A stretch of DNA of 64,000 nt from SFLA01 sp045595785. Lineage in GTDB: Bacteria > Bacillota > Clostridia > Oscillospirales > CAG-382. How positions within the stretch are numbered: the first letter of the stretch is position 1; every line of letters begins with the position of its first letter. The DNA is taken from NCBI GenBank assembly GCA_045595785.1, contig JAZOBE010000007.1, positions 1-64,000 on the forward strand. Reading direction: 5' to 3'. Shown here piece after piece: positions 8,295 to 16,522 of this stretch. The notes beneath the pieces are model-generated. The model searched no databases, was not told the DNA's origin, and was given only the letters and a program-made list of their open reading frames with translations. The position numbers were made by a program, and so were the translations under genes.

Positions 8295-9938
8295 ATGAAA
8301 AACAAGATATATACCGGAATAGTTGTTGCGCTGTTTGTTATATTAGCGGTTTTTTTAGTGCTTATTGCAGTGACCACGGTAAAGAACTTACGCGGCGACG
8401 AAAGCGGAAACGAAAGCGAAATAAGCCAATCCCTATCCGAAGTGCCGGAAATATCCCTACCCGAAGTGAGCGAAGAAACTTCCGCCCCCGGTAATACAGA
8501 TACCAGTGAGCCCGAGGTAAGTGAGCCGGAGGAAAGCAAACACGAGATTTCCAAAGAGGAAATTCTGGCTTTGCTTGAGCAGGATATTGCCAACACAAAA
8601 GCTACACTTGAAAAAGGATATTCCTTGAATTACAACGGAAATGAAATAACCTTTTATGAAAAAGACCTTTCTATGTGTTTGAAAGTCCACGGCAATGTGT
8701 TTAACTTTGAAAACGGAAAGCTCTCCATGTCCGCCGAAACCGCAGACGGATATGCTACTTATGAAGTACAGCAAGTATCATATAAGGATTTTTATCCTTT
8801 TGTTGAAACGACGCTTTATGAACTGGAAACGTCTGTACGCCAGCATATTAACGTAGTATACGGCGACGAAATAAGAATGACATATTCCGACGGCGCGTAT
8901 TACTTTAGCGGAGATTGTGTTTATAACGATTACGAAGCAACCGTAAGCGGAAGAATAATACTTACCGATAATGATATGACGGTAAAATGCACATATACTT
9001 ACACTGATGCAAACAACAAAATAAGACGTTCTGAATTCTCGCAAACGATAGACACCAATAAGCGCCCCGTTGCTAACGTTATTGAACCTGTGAGAAAGCA
9101 GGAGTTTGCAAATATGGAGGCGCTGCACGATTATTATGAAAAAATAGACAAAGCGTTTGACAGCGTTGCAAAGCTGGCAAAATATCCTCTAAGCAAAAAC
9201 ATAACAATAGACCAAAACTCTGTTGACAGCGAGGGAAATACCGAATATTGGATAAAGAAACTGGTCGCAGTCGGTTCCGAAACAGAATATACTGTAGCTG
9301 AAAGAACGGAATATGAAAAGCTGACCGGAGACATTTATTATTCAAAAACGTACACATATACGACAGAAAGCGGCTATGACAGACGTTGGATATATAAAGC
9401 TCACGGATATACTACTCCCGACCAAAAGCCGGTGAGCAAAGACTATACTTCATCAAAAAGCGAAAGCAAGTCTTTTGCAGAGCAATTCAGGTACGCAAAT
9501 CTTTTTGATGGCGACATTTATTTCCAAGATATTCAAATAGGTTCTCAATACTATACGTCCGATTTTGTCCAATTGGCAGTGAACGCATCAACCAAGTTAG
9601 AAAAGGTAGACCAAATTAGTTTTACAAAAAACACAGACGGTACCGTAACGGCAAGTATTTCCGTGGCAAGAAATTGGCTTGAGATGATTCTGTTTAACGA
9701 ATTGGGAGAAGGTCCTTCCCAATGGATATCTGCTGTAAACAACGATGCCGATCTGGAGCAAAAAATGCTTCTTACCTATGACCCCGAAACGGGTATGTTG
9801 ACGGCGTTGACTTTCAACTGCGAAGCAGACGGTAAAGACGGATTTTGGTACAAGCACTCCTTTGAATTAACCGTTACCGACGCAGACGAAAGCATGCTTC
9901 CCGAAAAAGAAGAATTGCTGGCAGGTAATTGGAATTAA
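8295..9938 (+). CDS. Membrane-anchored extracellular protein, paralogue 2 of a tandem pair
   Basis: This 547-residue paralogue of the preceding gene has the same length and architecture: a TM helix at about residues 7-27, an acidic Ser/Glu/Pro-rich linker to about residue 90, then an extracellular domain. The ATG at 8295 has a strong AAGGAGGGG site. Middle regions of the pair align only loosely (for example KLMRYPLNKLITV against KLAKYPLSKNITI), whereas both termini are identical in DNA. That pattern points to duplication followed by divergence of the core and conversion or selection at the ends. Function is unknown. A bidirectional terminator follows. Confidence 0.8.
   Translation: MKNKIYTGIVVALFVILAVFLVLIAVTTVKNLRGDESGNESEISQSLSEVPEISLPEVSEETSAPGNTDTSEPEVSEPEESKHEISKEEILALLEQDIANTKATLEKGYSLNYNGNEITFYEKDLSMCLKVHGNVFNFENGKLSMSAETADGYATYEVQQVSYKDFYPFVETTLYELETSVRQHINVVYGDEIRMTYSDGAYYFSGDCVYNDYEATVSGRIILTDNDMTVKCTYTYTDANNKIRRSEFSQTIDTNKRPVANVIEPVRKQEFANMEALHDYYEKIDKAFDSVAKLAKYPLSKNITIDQNSVDSEGNTEYWIKKLVAVGSETEYTVAERTEYEKLTGDIYYSKTYTYTTESGYDRRWIYKAHGYTTPDQKPVSKDYTSSKSESKSFAEQFRYANLFDGDIYFQDIQIGSQYYTSDFVQLAVNASTKLEKVDQISFTKNTDGTVTASISVARNWLEMILFNELGEGPSQWISAVNNDADLEQKMLLTYDPETGMLTALTFNCEADGKDGFWYKHSFELTVTDADESMLPEKEELLAGNWN
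9845..9932 (+). repeat. Direct repeat copy B (88 bp, gene 3' ends)
   Basis: Identical over 88 bp to 8165-8252. The identity ends within two codons of the stop codons, so it coincides with the coding 3' ends rather than with a mobile element. Confidence 0.95.
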
Positions 9939-9950
9939 TGCAAAAGTAAA

Positions 9951-9980
9951 AAACGCCCGATAAAACGGGCGTTTCTTTAT
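9951..9980. terminator. Bidirectional terminator between convergent genes
   Basis: AAACGCCCG (9951-9959) pairs with CGGGCGTTT (9966-9974). T-rich tails on both strands serve the plus-strand paralogue pair and the minus-strand oxidoreductase gene. Confidence 0.9.
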
Positions 9981-9996
9981 CGTCAGAGTGATCTTG

Positions 9997-11034
9997 CTAT
10001 TTGTACTCGATTATCATTCCACGGTTGTCTGCCGAGACAGTTTCGGCGCGGACAAGGCGCACCGCATTCGCACTTTCGGGCGGAGGGCAACGGTCAGGCG
10101 AAGTACCGTCCAGTACGCAGGTGAGGAAATACTTAAGCTCATTATAATATGCGTCCGTCGTTTCGCCGTAGGACGTAAGTTCGGGAGTAAATGCCTCCCC
10201 TTCCTCGGGATAAACGGTAAGAAGATTATCCTTGTACTCGACAGTACCGTGCTCAAAGCTTACGGTAAAGCCATAACCAAAGGGATATCCCTTATAAGTA
10301 ATATCGTCGTGAGCGTATACTACTTTATCCTCAAAGCCGTAGTTTGTACTTACGATATCGTTTGCGCTGTTGGGAAAAACGGTTTTACCCAGTGCGCTTA
10401 CAAACTCAGGGTCGCCAAAGAGCCAACGGATACAGTCCGCATCGTGAATATGCTGGTCGAAGAGACCTCCGCCGCCTTTTTCACGGGTGATTATCCAATC
10501 CTCCCAAGAAGGGGAATTAACGTGGTCCTGATAACCACCGCGCCAGAACGATGCCTTTTGACATTTGCCGTAAACGCCTTTTTCGGTTACTTCTTTAAGG
10601 TAAACGTACTCTCTCCAGAAGCGGAGACAATGACCTACCATAAGAATTTTACCGCTCTTTTCTGATGCTTTTATCATTCTCTCGCACTGCTCTTCGTTAA
10701 GTGCCATAGGCTTTTCGCACATACAATGTCTGCCGCTTTCAAGCACCTTTACAGCCGCCTCACAATGGAGATACGTAGGCATAATGATATCCACAGCGTC
10801 CAGTTCTTCGTTTTTCAGCATATCGTCGAGATTTGTATACTGATGATATGCGGAGATATTGCCCGCACTGCCCGCAAGATTGGAAAGAGTTACCTTGCTT
10901 CCATCAAGACGGGTAGTATCCACATCGCAAACGGCGACCACCTTTACGGGGAAGCCCTCGCTCATTAATTTTTCATACACGGCAAGATGGTAAGAGCCCA
11001 TTCTGCCGACACCGCTTAATCCGATTCTGATCAT
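9997..11034 (-). CDS. Gfo/Idh/MocA family NAD(P)-dependent oxidoreductase
   Basis: The 345-residue protein has an N-terminal Rossmann fold with the dinucleotide loop GVGRMG (8-13) and the family hallmark CEKPM (106-110), where Lys108 is the catalytic Lys. GGGGLFDQHIHDAD (187-200) supplies the acid/base pair Asp193 and His197. Members oxidise or reduce hydroxyls on inositols, sugars or sugar acids; the substrate cannot be stated. It lies 16 bp downstream of a GH13 glucosidase gene on the same strand and is probably co-transcribed from the promoter at 12,737-12,765. A role in sugar use is therefore likely. Confidence 0.9.
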   Translation of the reverse strand: MIRIGLSGVGRMGSYHLAVYEKLMSEGFPVKVVAVCDVDTTRLDGSKVTLSNLAGSAGNISAYHQYTNLDDMLKNEELDAVDIIMPTYLHCEAAVKVLESGRHCMCEKPMALNEEQCERMIKASEKSGKILMVGHCLRFWREYVYLKEVTEKGVYGKCQKASFWRGGYQDHVNSPSWEDWIITREKGGGGLFDQHIHDADCIRWLFGDPEFVSALGKTVFPNSANDIVSTNYGFEDKVVYAHDDITYKGYPFGYGFTVSFEHGTVEYKDNLLTVYPEEGEAFTPELTSYGETTDAYYNELKYFLTCVLDGTSPDRCPPPESANAVRLVRAETVSADNRGMIIEYK

Positions 11035-11050
11035 ATAAAAATTCCTTTTC

Positions 11051-12712
11051 TTACAAAACTATGAGAGCGCATCCGAAGGGCGCAAGCTTGAGAACGCCGT
11101 TCTCAAAGGATTCCACTCCGTCGCTGTTAAGCACCTTGCCGTTGCCGCAATCGTAAGTGGTAATGTTGGGGTCGAAGGAATTTATGCTGATTATTCTGCC
11201 ATTTTCCGTGGTACGGGCGTAGCAAACGCTTTTTTCAATACCAAAGTCCAGTGGCTCAAAGCTTCCTTCTACCAGAATATCCGCATACTCGGAACGGATA
11301 TTTATCATATTCTTATACCAGTGGAACATACTGTTTTTATCCTTCATCTGTTCCTCTGCCGCAAAGGTTTTGTAATCGGGATGGCATTTAAGCCAAGGCT
11401 TGCCTGTTGTAAAGCCGCCGTTTTCACCCTTTGTCCAAGGGAAGGGAACGCGGGCGTTATCACGGGAATAACGGATAACAGCCTGCACCGCATCGGCAGG
11501 AGCATATCCGTCGTTAACAGCAAGACGGTAATGATTTTTAGTGGAAATATCGTCAAAATCCTCGATCTTTTCCATGCGGGTGTTGGTCATACCCAGCTCC
11601 TGCCCCTGATAAATAAAGGGAATTCCGCGCAGGAAGAAGTACATATTACCAAGCATACGCTGAGCGCGCTCGCTTCTGTACGCATCGGGAATAAACTTAT
11701 CTATGGAACGGGGATAATCGTGGTTTTCTATAAATACTGCGCCGTAACCGATCTTTTCCGTCTCGGTCTGGCTCATATACAGCTTATTGCGCCAATCTGC
11801 AAAATCCCACTCACCTGGACGCTTGCAGGTATGCCAGCCATGACCGTATGCATAAGGCTCGGAATAAGAAAAATCGAACATAGTATCAAAGTATCCGTCC
11901 TCTGCGCCTATGTATGCACCGAGATCACCGTAAGGAACGCCTGCTGCCTCAGCAACGGTAACACACTCATAATTATCAAAGGTGTTTTTGCGAAGATCGG
12001 TAAGATATTCACCTATACCGGGATAGTTACGGGTAGGCTCAAAGCAGCCCACAAGCCCGTCGGTATCGTCTGCGGGACGGGATGCAAGTGTGGGATCTTT
12101 TTTGATGTGAGTGATTGCGTCTATACGGAAGCCGCCCAGACCTTTGTCCAGCCAGTAGTTGACCATATCGTAGAGCTTTTGACGCAAAACAGGGTTTTCC
12201 CAGTTAAGGTCGGGCTGTTTTTTGGAGAACAGATGCATATAGTATCTGTCGCCGCCCACGTTCTCCCAAGCGGAGCCGCCGAACATTGAACGCCAGTTGT
12301 TGGGAGGACCGCCTGCGCTCTCACGAAACCAGAAATAGCCTGCCTCCTCGCAATTGGGATCTGCCAACGCCTTTTGGAACCACTCGTGCTCATCCGAGCA
12401 ATGGTTGATAACGAGGTCCATAAGCAATTTTATTCCACGCTTATTCGCCTCTTCTATAAGCTTATCCATATCCTCTTTCTTACCGAAGATAGGGTCTATA
12501 TCATAATAATCGGAAATATCGTATCCGCCGTCATCCATAGGAGAACGGTAAACGGGAGACAGCCACACTATCTCCACACCAAGCTCCTTAAGATAATCCA
12601 GCTTGGAGATTATGCCGTTAATATCGCCTATACCGTCCCCATTGGAATCCATAAACGAACGGGGATATATCTGGTATGCGACCTTGCTGTGCCACCAACT
12701 TTTGTTCTTCAT
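11051..12712 (-). CDS. GH13 alpha-glucosidase (oligo-1,6-glucosidase/trehalose-6-P hydrolase type)
   Basis: A 553-residue cytoplasmic GH13 enzyme. Conserved regions are DLVINHCS (99-106), GGFRIDAITH (193-202) with nucleophile Asp198, VAEAAG with acid/base Glu255, and FIENHD with Asp332. QPDLNWENP (166-174) is the region typical of the oligo-1,6-glucosidase and neopullulanase side of the family. It hydrolyses alpha-glucosidic bonds of short oligosaccharides; linkage preference cannot be fixed by eye. The ATG at 12,712 (MKNKSWW) is preferred over an earlier in-frame start because AAAGGAG lies about 8 nt upstream of it. It is first gene of a two-gene operon with the Gfo/Idh/MocA protein. Confidence 0.92.
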   Translation of the reverse strand: MKNKSWWHSKVAYQIYPRSFMDSNGDGIGDINGIISKLDYLKELGVEIVWLSPVYRSPMDDGGYDISDYYDIDPIFGKKEDMDKLIEEANKRGIKLLMDLVINHCSDEHEWFQKALADPNCEEAGYFWFRESAGGPPNNWRSMFGGSAWENVGGDRYYMHLFSKKQPDLNWENPVLRQKLYDMVNYWLDKGLGGFRIDAITHIKKDPTLASRPADDTDGLVGCFEPTRNYPGIGEYLTDLRKNTFDNYECVTVAEAAGVPYGDLGAYIGAEDGYFDTMFDFSYSEPYAYGHGWHTCKRPGEWDFADWRNKLYMSQTETEKIGYGAVFIENHDYPRSIDKFIPDAYRSERAQRMLGNMYFFLRGIPFIYQGQELGMTNTRMEKIEDFDDISTKNHYRLAVNDGYAPADAVQAVIRYSRDNARVPFPWTKGENGGFTTGKPWLKCHPDYKTFAAEEQMKDKNSMFHWYKNMINIRSEYADILVEGSFEPLDFGIEKSVCYARTTENGRIISINSFDPNITTYDCGNGKVLNSDGVESFENGVLKLAPFGCALIVL

Positions 12713-12736
12713 ATACACACAACTCCTTTCGGGTAA

Positions 12737-12765
12737 ATTATACCATACTTTTTGAAAAATAACAA
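12737..12765 (-). promoter_or_regulatory. Promoter for the GH13 operon
   Basis: On the minus strand TTGTTA (12,765-12,760) and TATAAT (12,742-12,737) have a 17-bp spacer. It is divergent from the hydrogenase promoter 40 bp away. Confidence 0.7.
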
Positions 12766-12805
12766 ATATTTTTGATAAAAACACCTACAAATATTATAAA
12801 TTTTA

Positions 12806-12834
12806 TTGAAAACTACAAATTTATGTGTTATTAT
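12806..12834 (+). promoter_or_regulatory. Promoter for the hydrogenase operon
   Basis: TTGAAA (12,806-12,811) and TATTAT (12,829-12,834) have a 17-bp spacer. The ATG of hydC lies 63 bp downstream after an AGGAGG site. No clear Rex or Fur-like dyad is visible in the leader. Confidence 0.7.
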
Positions 12835-12897
12835 ATTATTAATATTAGTGAATAGGCAAACAGACTATTCCGTAAGTATTTTCAGGAGGAAAAAAGA

Positions 12898-13377
12898 ATG
12901 GCACTTAACAAAGAGCAGATGGCACAAAAGACTGCCGAATTAAAGGAGTTTATTAACGAACACAAGAATTCGGACGGACCTCTTATGCCCATTATGCAGT
13001 ACGCACAGGGACTCTTCGGATACCTTTCTTTGGAAACACAGGAGCTTATAGCAGATTCGCTCGATATCCCTCTTACCGAGGTTTACGGAGTAGCTACCTT
13101 CTATTCCCAGTTTTCACTTCAGCCCAAAGGCGAGTATATCATAAGCGTATGCACAGGTACCGCTTGCTATGTAAAAGGCGCACAGGCAGTTCTTGACAAG
13201 GTTATGGAGATACTGGGCATCGGCGCAGGTGAGACCACCTCTGACGGCGTGTTCACTATTCAGGATACCCGCTGTCTGGGCTGCTGCGGTCTTGCACCCG
13301 TAATGACAATTAACAACGACGTTTACGGACGCCTTACCCCCGCAGACGTAAAAGATATTCTGGATAAATACAGATAA
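12898..13377 (+). CDS. hydC: HydC: NuoE-like [2Fe-2S] subunit of the bifurcating hydrogenase
   Basis: A 159-residue NuoE homologue with an N-terminal four-helix bundle and a C-terminal thioredoxin-like [2Fe-2S] domain. The four Cys ligands are Cys85, Cys90 (CTGTAC), Cys126 and Cys130 (CLGCC). In trimeric HydABC enzymes this subunit passes electrons between HydB and HydA. AGGAGGAAAAAAG precedes the ATG. It is the first gene of a 10-gene operon whose last two genes are hydB and hydA; the subunits are thus separated by about 4 kb of accessory genes, a layout known in other Clostridia. Confidence 0.93.
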   Translation: MALNKEQMAQKTAELKEFINEHKNSDGPLMPIMQYAQGLFGYLSLETQELIADSLDIPLTEVYGVATFYSQFSLQPKGEYIISVCTGTACYVKGAQAVLDKVMEILGIGAGETTSDGVFTIQDTRCLGCCGLAPVMTINNDVYGRLTPADVKDILDKYR

Positions 13378-13392
13378 ACGGGATATACGCCT

Positions 13393-13737
13393 ATGAAAAT
13401 AGCTGAATTGGCAAAGATAATCGGAGCAGACGTTTTGAGCTGCAAGGATAAATGTGATACAGAGGTCAATTCTGCCTGTGGAAGCGATATGATGAGCGAC
13501 GTGCTGGCTTATGTTAAAAACCAAGCAGTACTGCTTACCGGATTGGTTAACCTGCAGGTAGTGCGTACCGCCAGCATGATGGATATGCGCTGTATTGTTT
13601 TTGTAAGAAACAAGGTCCCCACAGAGGAGATGCTTGAAACTGCTGAAGAAAACGGTATTGTGGTAATGACCACAAGTCTGCGCATGTACGAAGCGTGCGG
13701 TATGCTGTATAAAAACGGACTCGGCTGCAAGGAGTGA
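13393..13737 (+). CDS. DRTGG-domain protein, hydrogenase-associated (copy 1)
   Basis: The 114-residue protein resembles the DRTGG fold, a small regulatory domain also found next to CBS domains and in phosphotransacetylase relatives. The seven Cys residues include C17, C21 and C29 near the N-terminus and two near the C-terminus (EACGM and GLGC), but no classical cluster motif is formed. It starts 15 bp after hydC with only a weak ribosome site and ends 6 bp before the next gene. A second DRTGG protein is encoded at 15,465. These proteins are regularly seen in [FeFe]-hydrogenase clusters, but their role is not established. Confidence 0.75.
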   Translation: MKIAELAKIIGADVLSCKDKCDTEVNSACGSDMMSDVLAYVKNQAVLLTGLVNLQVVRTASMMDMRCIVFVRNKVPTEEMLETAEENGIVVMTTSLRMYEACGMLYKNGLGCKE

Positions 13738-13743
13738 TATAAA

Positions 13744-14169
13744 GTGGATGACAAAAGATTATCCTACTGCTTCACTGTGGACGGCGACAACTTCACCTCT
13801 GCAGGTGAGGCTTCGGTTCAGGTAAAGAAGATACTCCGTAAGATAGGCTTTGATCCCGAGACTATTCGCAGAGTTTCCATCGCGATGTATGAGGGAGAGA
13901 TAAACATGGTCATTCATGCAGGCGGCGGAAAAGCGGAGGTCGTTATTGACGAAGATAAGATAGTTATCATACTTACCGACACCGGCCCCGGTATTGCAGA
14001 TATTGAGCAAGCTATGCAAGAAGGGTTTTCCACTGCGCCGGACAATATTCGTTCTCTTGGCTTCGGCGCCGGAATGGGACTTCCCAATATGAAACGGTAT
14101 ACCGATAAAATGGAGATAAAATCCGAGCTGGGCAAAGGCACGGAAATTACCATGACGGTATACGTGTGA
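13744..14169 (+). CDS. GHKL ATPase, RsbW-like anti-sigma factor/Ser kinase
   Basis: The 141-residue single-domain HATPase has the N-box in EGEINMVIHA (about 51-60), the G1 box DTGPGI (about 78-83) and the G2 box GAGMGLPN (about 107-114). It has no His-phosphoacceptor domain, so it is of the RsbW/SpoIIAB anti-sigma type rather than a histidine kinase. The GTG start follows AAGGAGTG embedded at the end of the preceding gene. Its position between a DRTGG gene and the HydS-like gene suggests that it relays a redox or H2 signal. No cognate sigma factor or STAS antagonist is visible nearby. Confidence 0.85.
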   Translation: MDDKRLSYCFTVDGDNFTSAGEASVQVKKILRKIGFDPETIRRVSIAMYEGEINMVIHAGGGKAEVVIDEDKIVIILTDTGPGIADIEQAMQEGFSTAPDNIRSLGFGAGMGLPNMKRYTDKMEIKSELGKGTEITMTVYV

Positions 14170-14182
14170 AAGTGAGGAAAAA

Positions 14183-15448
14183 ATGTCTACATACAGACAC
14201 TCGGTATCGCTGGACCTTGACAAATGCAAAGGCTGTACCCATTGTCTGCGCAGATGTCCCACTGAAGCGATACGTATTAGGGACGGACATGCCGTTATCA
14301 ACACAGACCGTTGTATAGATTGCGGTGAATGTATACGTCTATGCCCCCACAAAGCAAAAAAAGCAATATACGACCCTATACAAAGCATTAACAACTTTAA
14401 GTATAAAATAGCGTTACCTCCCCCTACCCTATACGGTCAGTTTGATAATCTTGACGATGTGGACTGTATGCTTAAGGGTCTGTTGGATCTGGGCTTTGAC
14501 GATGTGTTTGAAGTAGCCTGTGCAGCAGAATTGGTAACAGAATACACCAGAAGGTATCTTAAAAACGAAAACGTACCTCATCCGGTAATAAGCTCGGCTT
14601 GTCCGGTTATAGTAAGACTTATTTCGTTAAGATTTCCCACTCTGGCAAAAAATCTTATACCCATTATGCCGCCCGTTGAAATTGCGGGAAAGCTTGCCAG
14701 AGAGAAAGCGAAGGAAAAGCATCCCGAATTAAAGGACGAGGATATAGGCGTTGTGTTTATATCGCCCTGTACGGCAAAGGTAAGTTATGTTAAAAACGCA
14801 CTTTGCGGTGAAAAGAGTAATATAGACCTGGTGGTGTCAATGAGCGATATGTATTTTGAATTGCTCAACACCATGAAAACAGAAATCGCGCCCCAGCCCC
14901 TTTCCCGCACGGGAATGATAGGGATAAACTGGGCAACCAGCGGCGGTGAATCCTCTTCTCTGCTCAACGACAGATATCTGGCGGCAGACGGAATTGAGAA
15001 CGTGATAAAGGTTCTGGATGATATTGAAACGGGCTCTTACCCTTGTCTGGATTTTATTGAGCTTAACGCCTGCCCCGGCGGATGCGTTGGCGGAGTTCTG
15101 ACAATGGAAAACCCCTATATCGCCAGAGTACGACTTCAGAACATTAGAAGATATCTGCCCGTAAGCCAGAACAGACCACCGAAGACGGCGGACGGAAACG
15201 CCTTTCCCGAAGAATACAGCGTCGGCGATTTCCCCGAAGTGAATCCGGTACAACAGTTTTCATCGGACAGAAAGACCGCAATACGGCTTATGTCGGAAGC
15301 GGCAAGCTTTTTTGATACTCTGCCCGAAATTGACTGCGGATATTGCGGTGCACCTAACTGCCGCGCCTTTGCGGACGATGTGGTGACCGGAAAAGCAAAA
15401 CCGGAGGACTGTGTGGTTCTGGCAAAGCAGAAAAACGCGGGCAACTGA
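14183..15448 (+). CDS. Sensory-type [FeFe]-hydrogenase-like protein (HydS/HfsB class)
   Basis: The 421-residue protein has three parts. An N-terminal 2x[4Fe-4S] ferredoxin domain carries Cys15, 18, 21, 25 and Cys44, 47, 50, 54. The H-cluster domain has L1 SSACP (Cys140), L2 SPCTAK (Cys196) and L3 NACPGGC (Cys297, Cys301). A C-terminal FeS domain has Cys385, 388, 393 and 410. All four H-cluster ligands are present, but the residue before Cys140 is Ala139, where catalytic enzymes have the proton-relay Cys. That substitution is known from putative sensory [FeFe] hydrogenases. It lacks a PAS domain, so it resembles the group D/HfsB type. It probably senses H2 or redox state rather than turning over rapidly; this is inference. 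Confidence 0.85.
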   Translation: MSTYRHSVSLDLDKCKGCTHCLRRCPTEAIRIRDGHAVINTDRCIDCGECIRLCPHKAKKAIYDPIQSINNFKYKIALPPPTLYGQFDNLDDVDCMLKGLLDLGFDDVFEVACAAELVTEYTRRYLKNENVPHPVISSACPVIVRLISLRFPTLAKNLIPIMPPVEIAGKLAREKAKEKHPELKDEDIGVVFISPCTAKVSYVKNALCGEKSNIDLVVSMSDMYFELLNTMKTEIAPQPLSRTGMIGINWATSGGESSSLLNDRYLAADGIENVIKVLDDIETGSYPCLDFIELNACPGGCVGGVLTMENPYIARVRLQNIRRYLPVSQNRPPKTADGNAFPEEYSVGDFPEVNPVQQFSSDRKTAIRLMSEAASFFDTLPEIDCGYCGAPNCRAFADDVVTGKAKPEDCVVLAKQKNAGN

Positions 15449-15464
15449 AACGGAGCGAAGAAAA

Positions 15465-15791
15465 ATGACAGTAGAGCAGCTTATAACACAACTTGACGCA
15501 CAGATACTTTCTCTGCCCGAAGGGGACAGAACGGTGCGCGGCTGTTACGCAGGCGACCTGCTTAGCTGGGTAATGGGCAAAGCGCGTTCAGGTAACGTAT
15601 GGGTTACTATAATGTCAAACATAAACGTGCCTGCAGTAGCTTCCCTTGCCGATGTAAGCTGTGTTATCATAGCCGAAAATGCTGCACCCGAGGACGACGT
15701 TATCGCGGCGGCAGAGGCAAGAGGAGTAAACATACTGCTCATGCCTGACAGCGTATATAACATCTGTCTCAAACTGGGCGCACTGTTATGA
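15465..15791 (+). CDS. DRTGG-domain protein, hydrogenase-associated (copy 2)
   Basis: The 108-residue DRTGG-fold protein is distantly similar in size and ending to the protein at 13,393, sharing the pattern of an EARGVNILLMP or EENGIVVMTT type strand near the C-terminus. The ATG at 15,465 is preferred over an in-frame ATG at 15,411 inside the preceding gene because GGAGCGAAG lies just upstream and the domain begins there. Its stop overlaps the ATG of the PHP gene by 4 bp (ATGA), so translation is coupled. It may bind a nucleotide or serve as a protein interaction domain; no catalytic residues are evident. Confidence 0.75.
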   Translation: MTVEQLITQLDAQILSLPEGDRTVRGCYAGDLLSWVMGKARSGNVWVTIMSNINVPAVASLADVSCVIIAENAAPEDDVIAAAEARGVNILLMPDSVYNICLKLGALL

Positions 15792-16522
15792 CCGGTTGTT
15801 CCTACGATCTGCACATTCACTCCTGCCTTTCCCCCTGCGGTGATGACGATATGACCGTTAACAACATTGCGGGAATGGCAAAGATTAAAAATCTGCGGGC
15901 GGTGGCGGTTACAGACCACAACACCTGTAAAAACGCAAGAGCCTTTGAGCAAGTCTGTGAGCATTACGGAGTGGTGGCTATACCGGGAATGGAGGTTACC
16001 ACTGCGGAGGAAATTCACGTACTGGTATATTTCAGAGATGTGGATACTGCCGAAAGCTTTGAAGCGGAATTTGATAATTACCGCACGAAGATAAAAAACC
16101 GTCCGGATATTTTCGGCACCCAGCGAATACTGGACGAGGACGATAATATTACCGGCGAATATGAATATTTACTTTCCGTAGCCTGCGGTCTTTCGGTAGA
16201 CCAAGTCTATGAAATGGCAGAGCGTTACGGTGCGGCTACGGTACCTGCTCATATTGACAAAGCATCAAACGGTATGCTGGGAATTCTCGGTATGATGCCG
16301 GAAACGCCAAGGTTTGCCTGCGTTGAAATAAAAGACAATACAAAAACACAAAAAATTAAAGAAAACAACCCCATTCTTGAAAACACACCCGTTATTTCCG
16401 ACAGCGATGCCCATCTGCTGTGGGATATAAACGAGGCGGAAAATTATCTGCCGGTTTCTCCTCACGGCACGTCCCAAGAGGTGCGTGAACGTATTATAAG
16501 CTATTTGCGAGGCGGAAGATGA
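15788..16522 (+). CDS. PHP-domain metal-dependent phosphoesterase
   Basis: The 244-residue PHP-fold protein has the metal-binding motifs DLHIHS (His9, His11), VTDHN (His44), the IHVLVYF strand following the conserved Glu, and DSDAH near residue 200. The fold hydrolyses phosphomonoesters or nucleotides such as 3'-5' pAp with a trinuclear metal site. It overlaps the preceding DRTGG gene and the following GHKL gene by 4 bp each, so the three proteins are made together. PHP proteins of this type recur in [FeFe]-hydrogenase clusters of Clostridia, but the substrate is unknown. It might produce or destroy a small-molecule signal used by the DRTGG or GHKL partners (inference). Confidence 0.85.
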   Translation: MTGCSYDLHIHSCLSPCGDDDMTVNNIAGMAKIKNLRAVAVTDHNTCKNARAFEQVCEHYGVVAIPGMEVTTAEEIHVLVYFRDVDTAESFEAEFDNYRTKIKNRPDIFGTQRILDEDDNITGEYEYLLSVACGLSVDQVYEMAERYGAATVPAHIDKASNGMLGILGMMPETPRFACVEIKDNTKTQKIKENNPILENTPVISDSDAHLLWDINEAENYLPVSPHGTSQEVRERIISYLRGGR

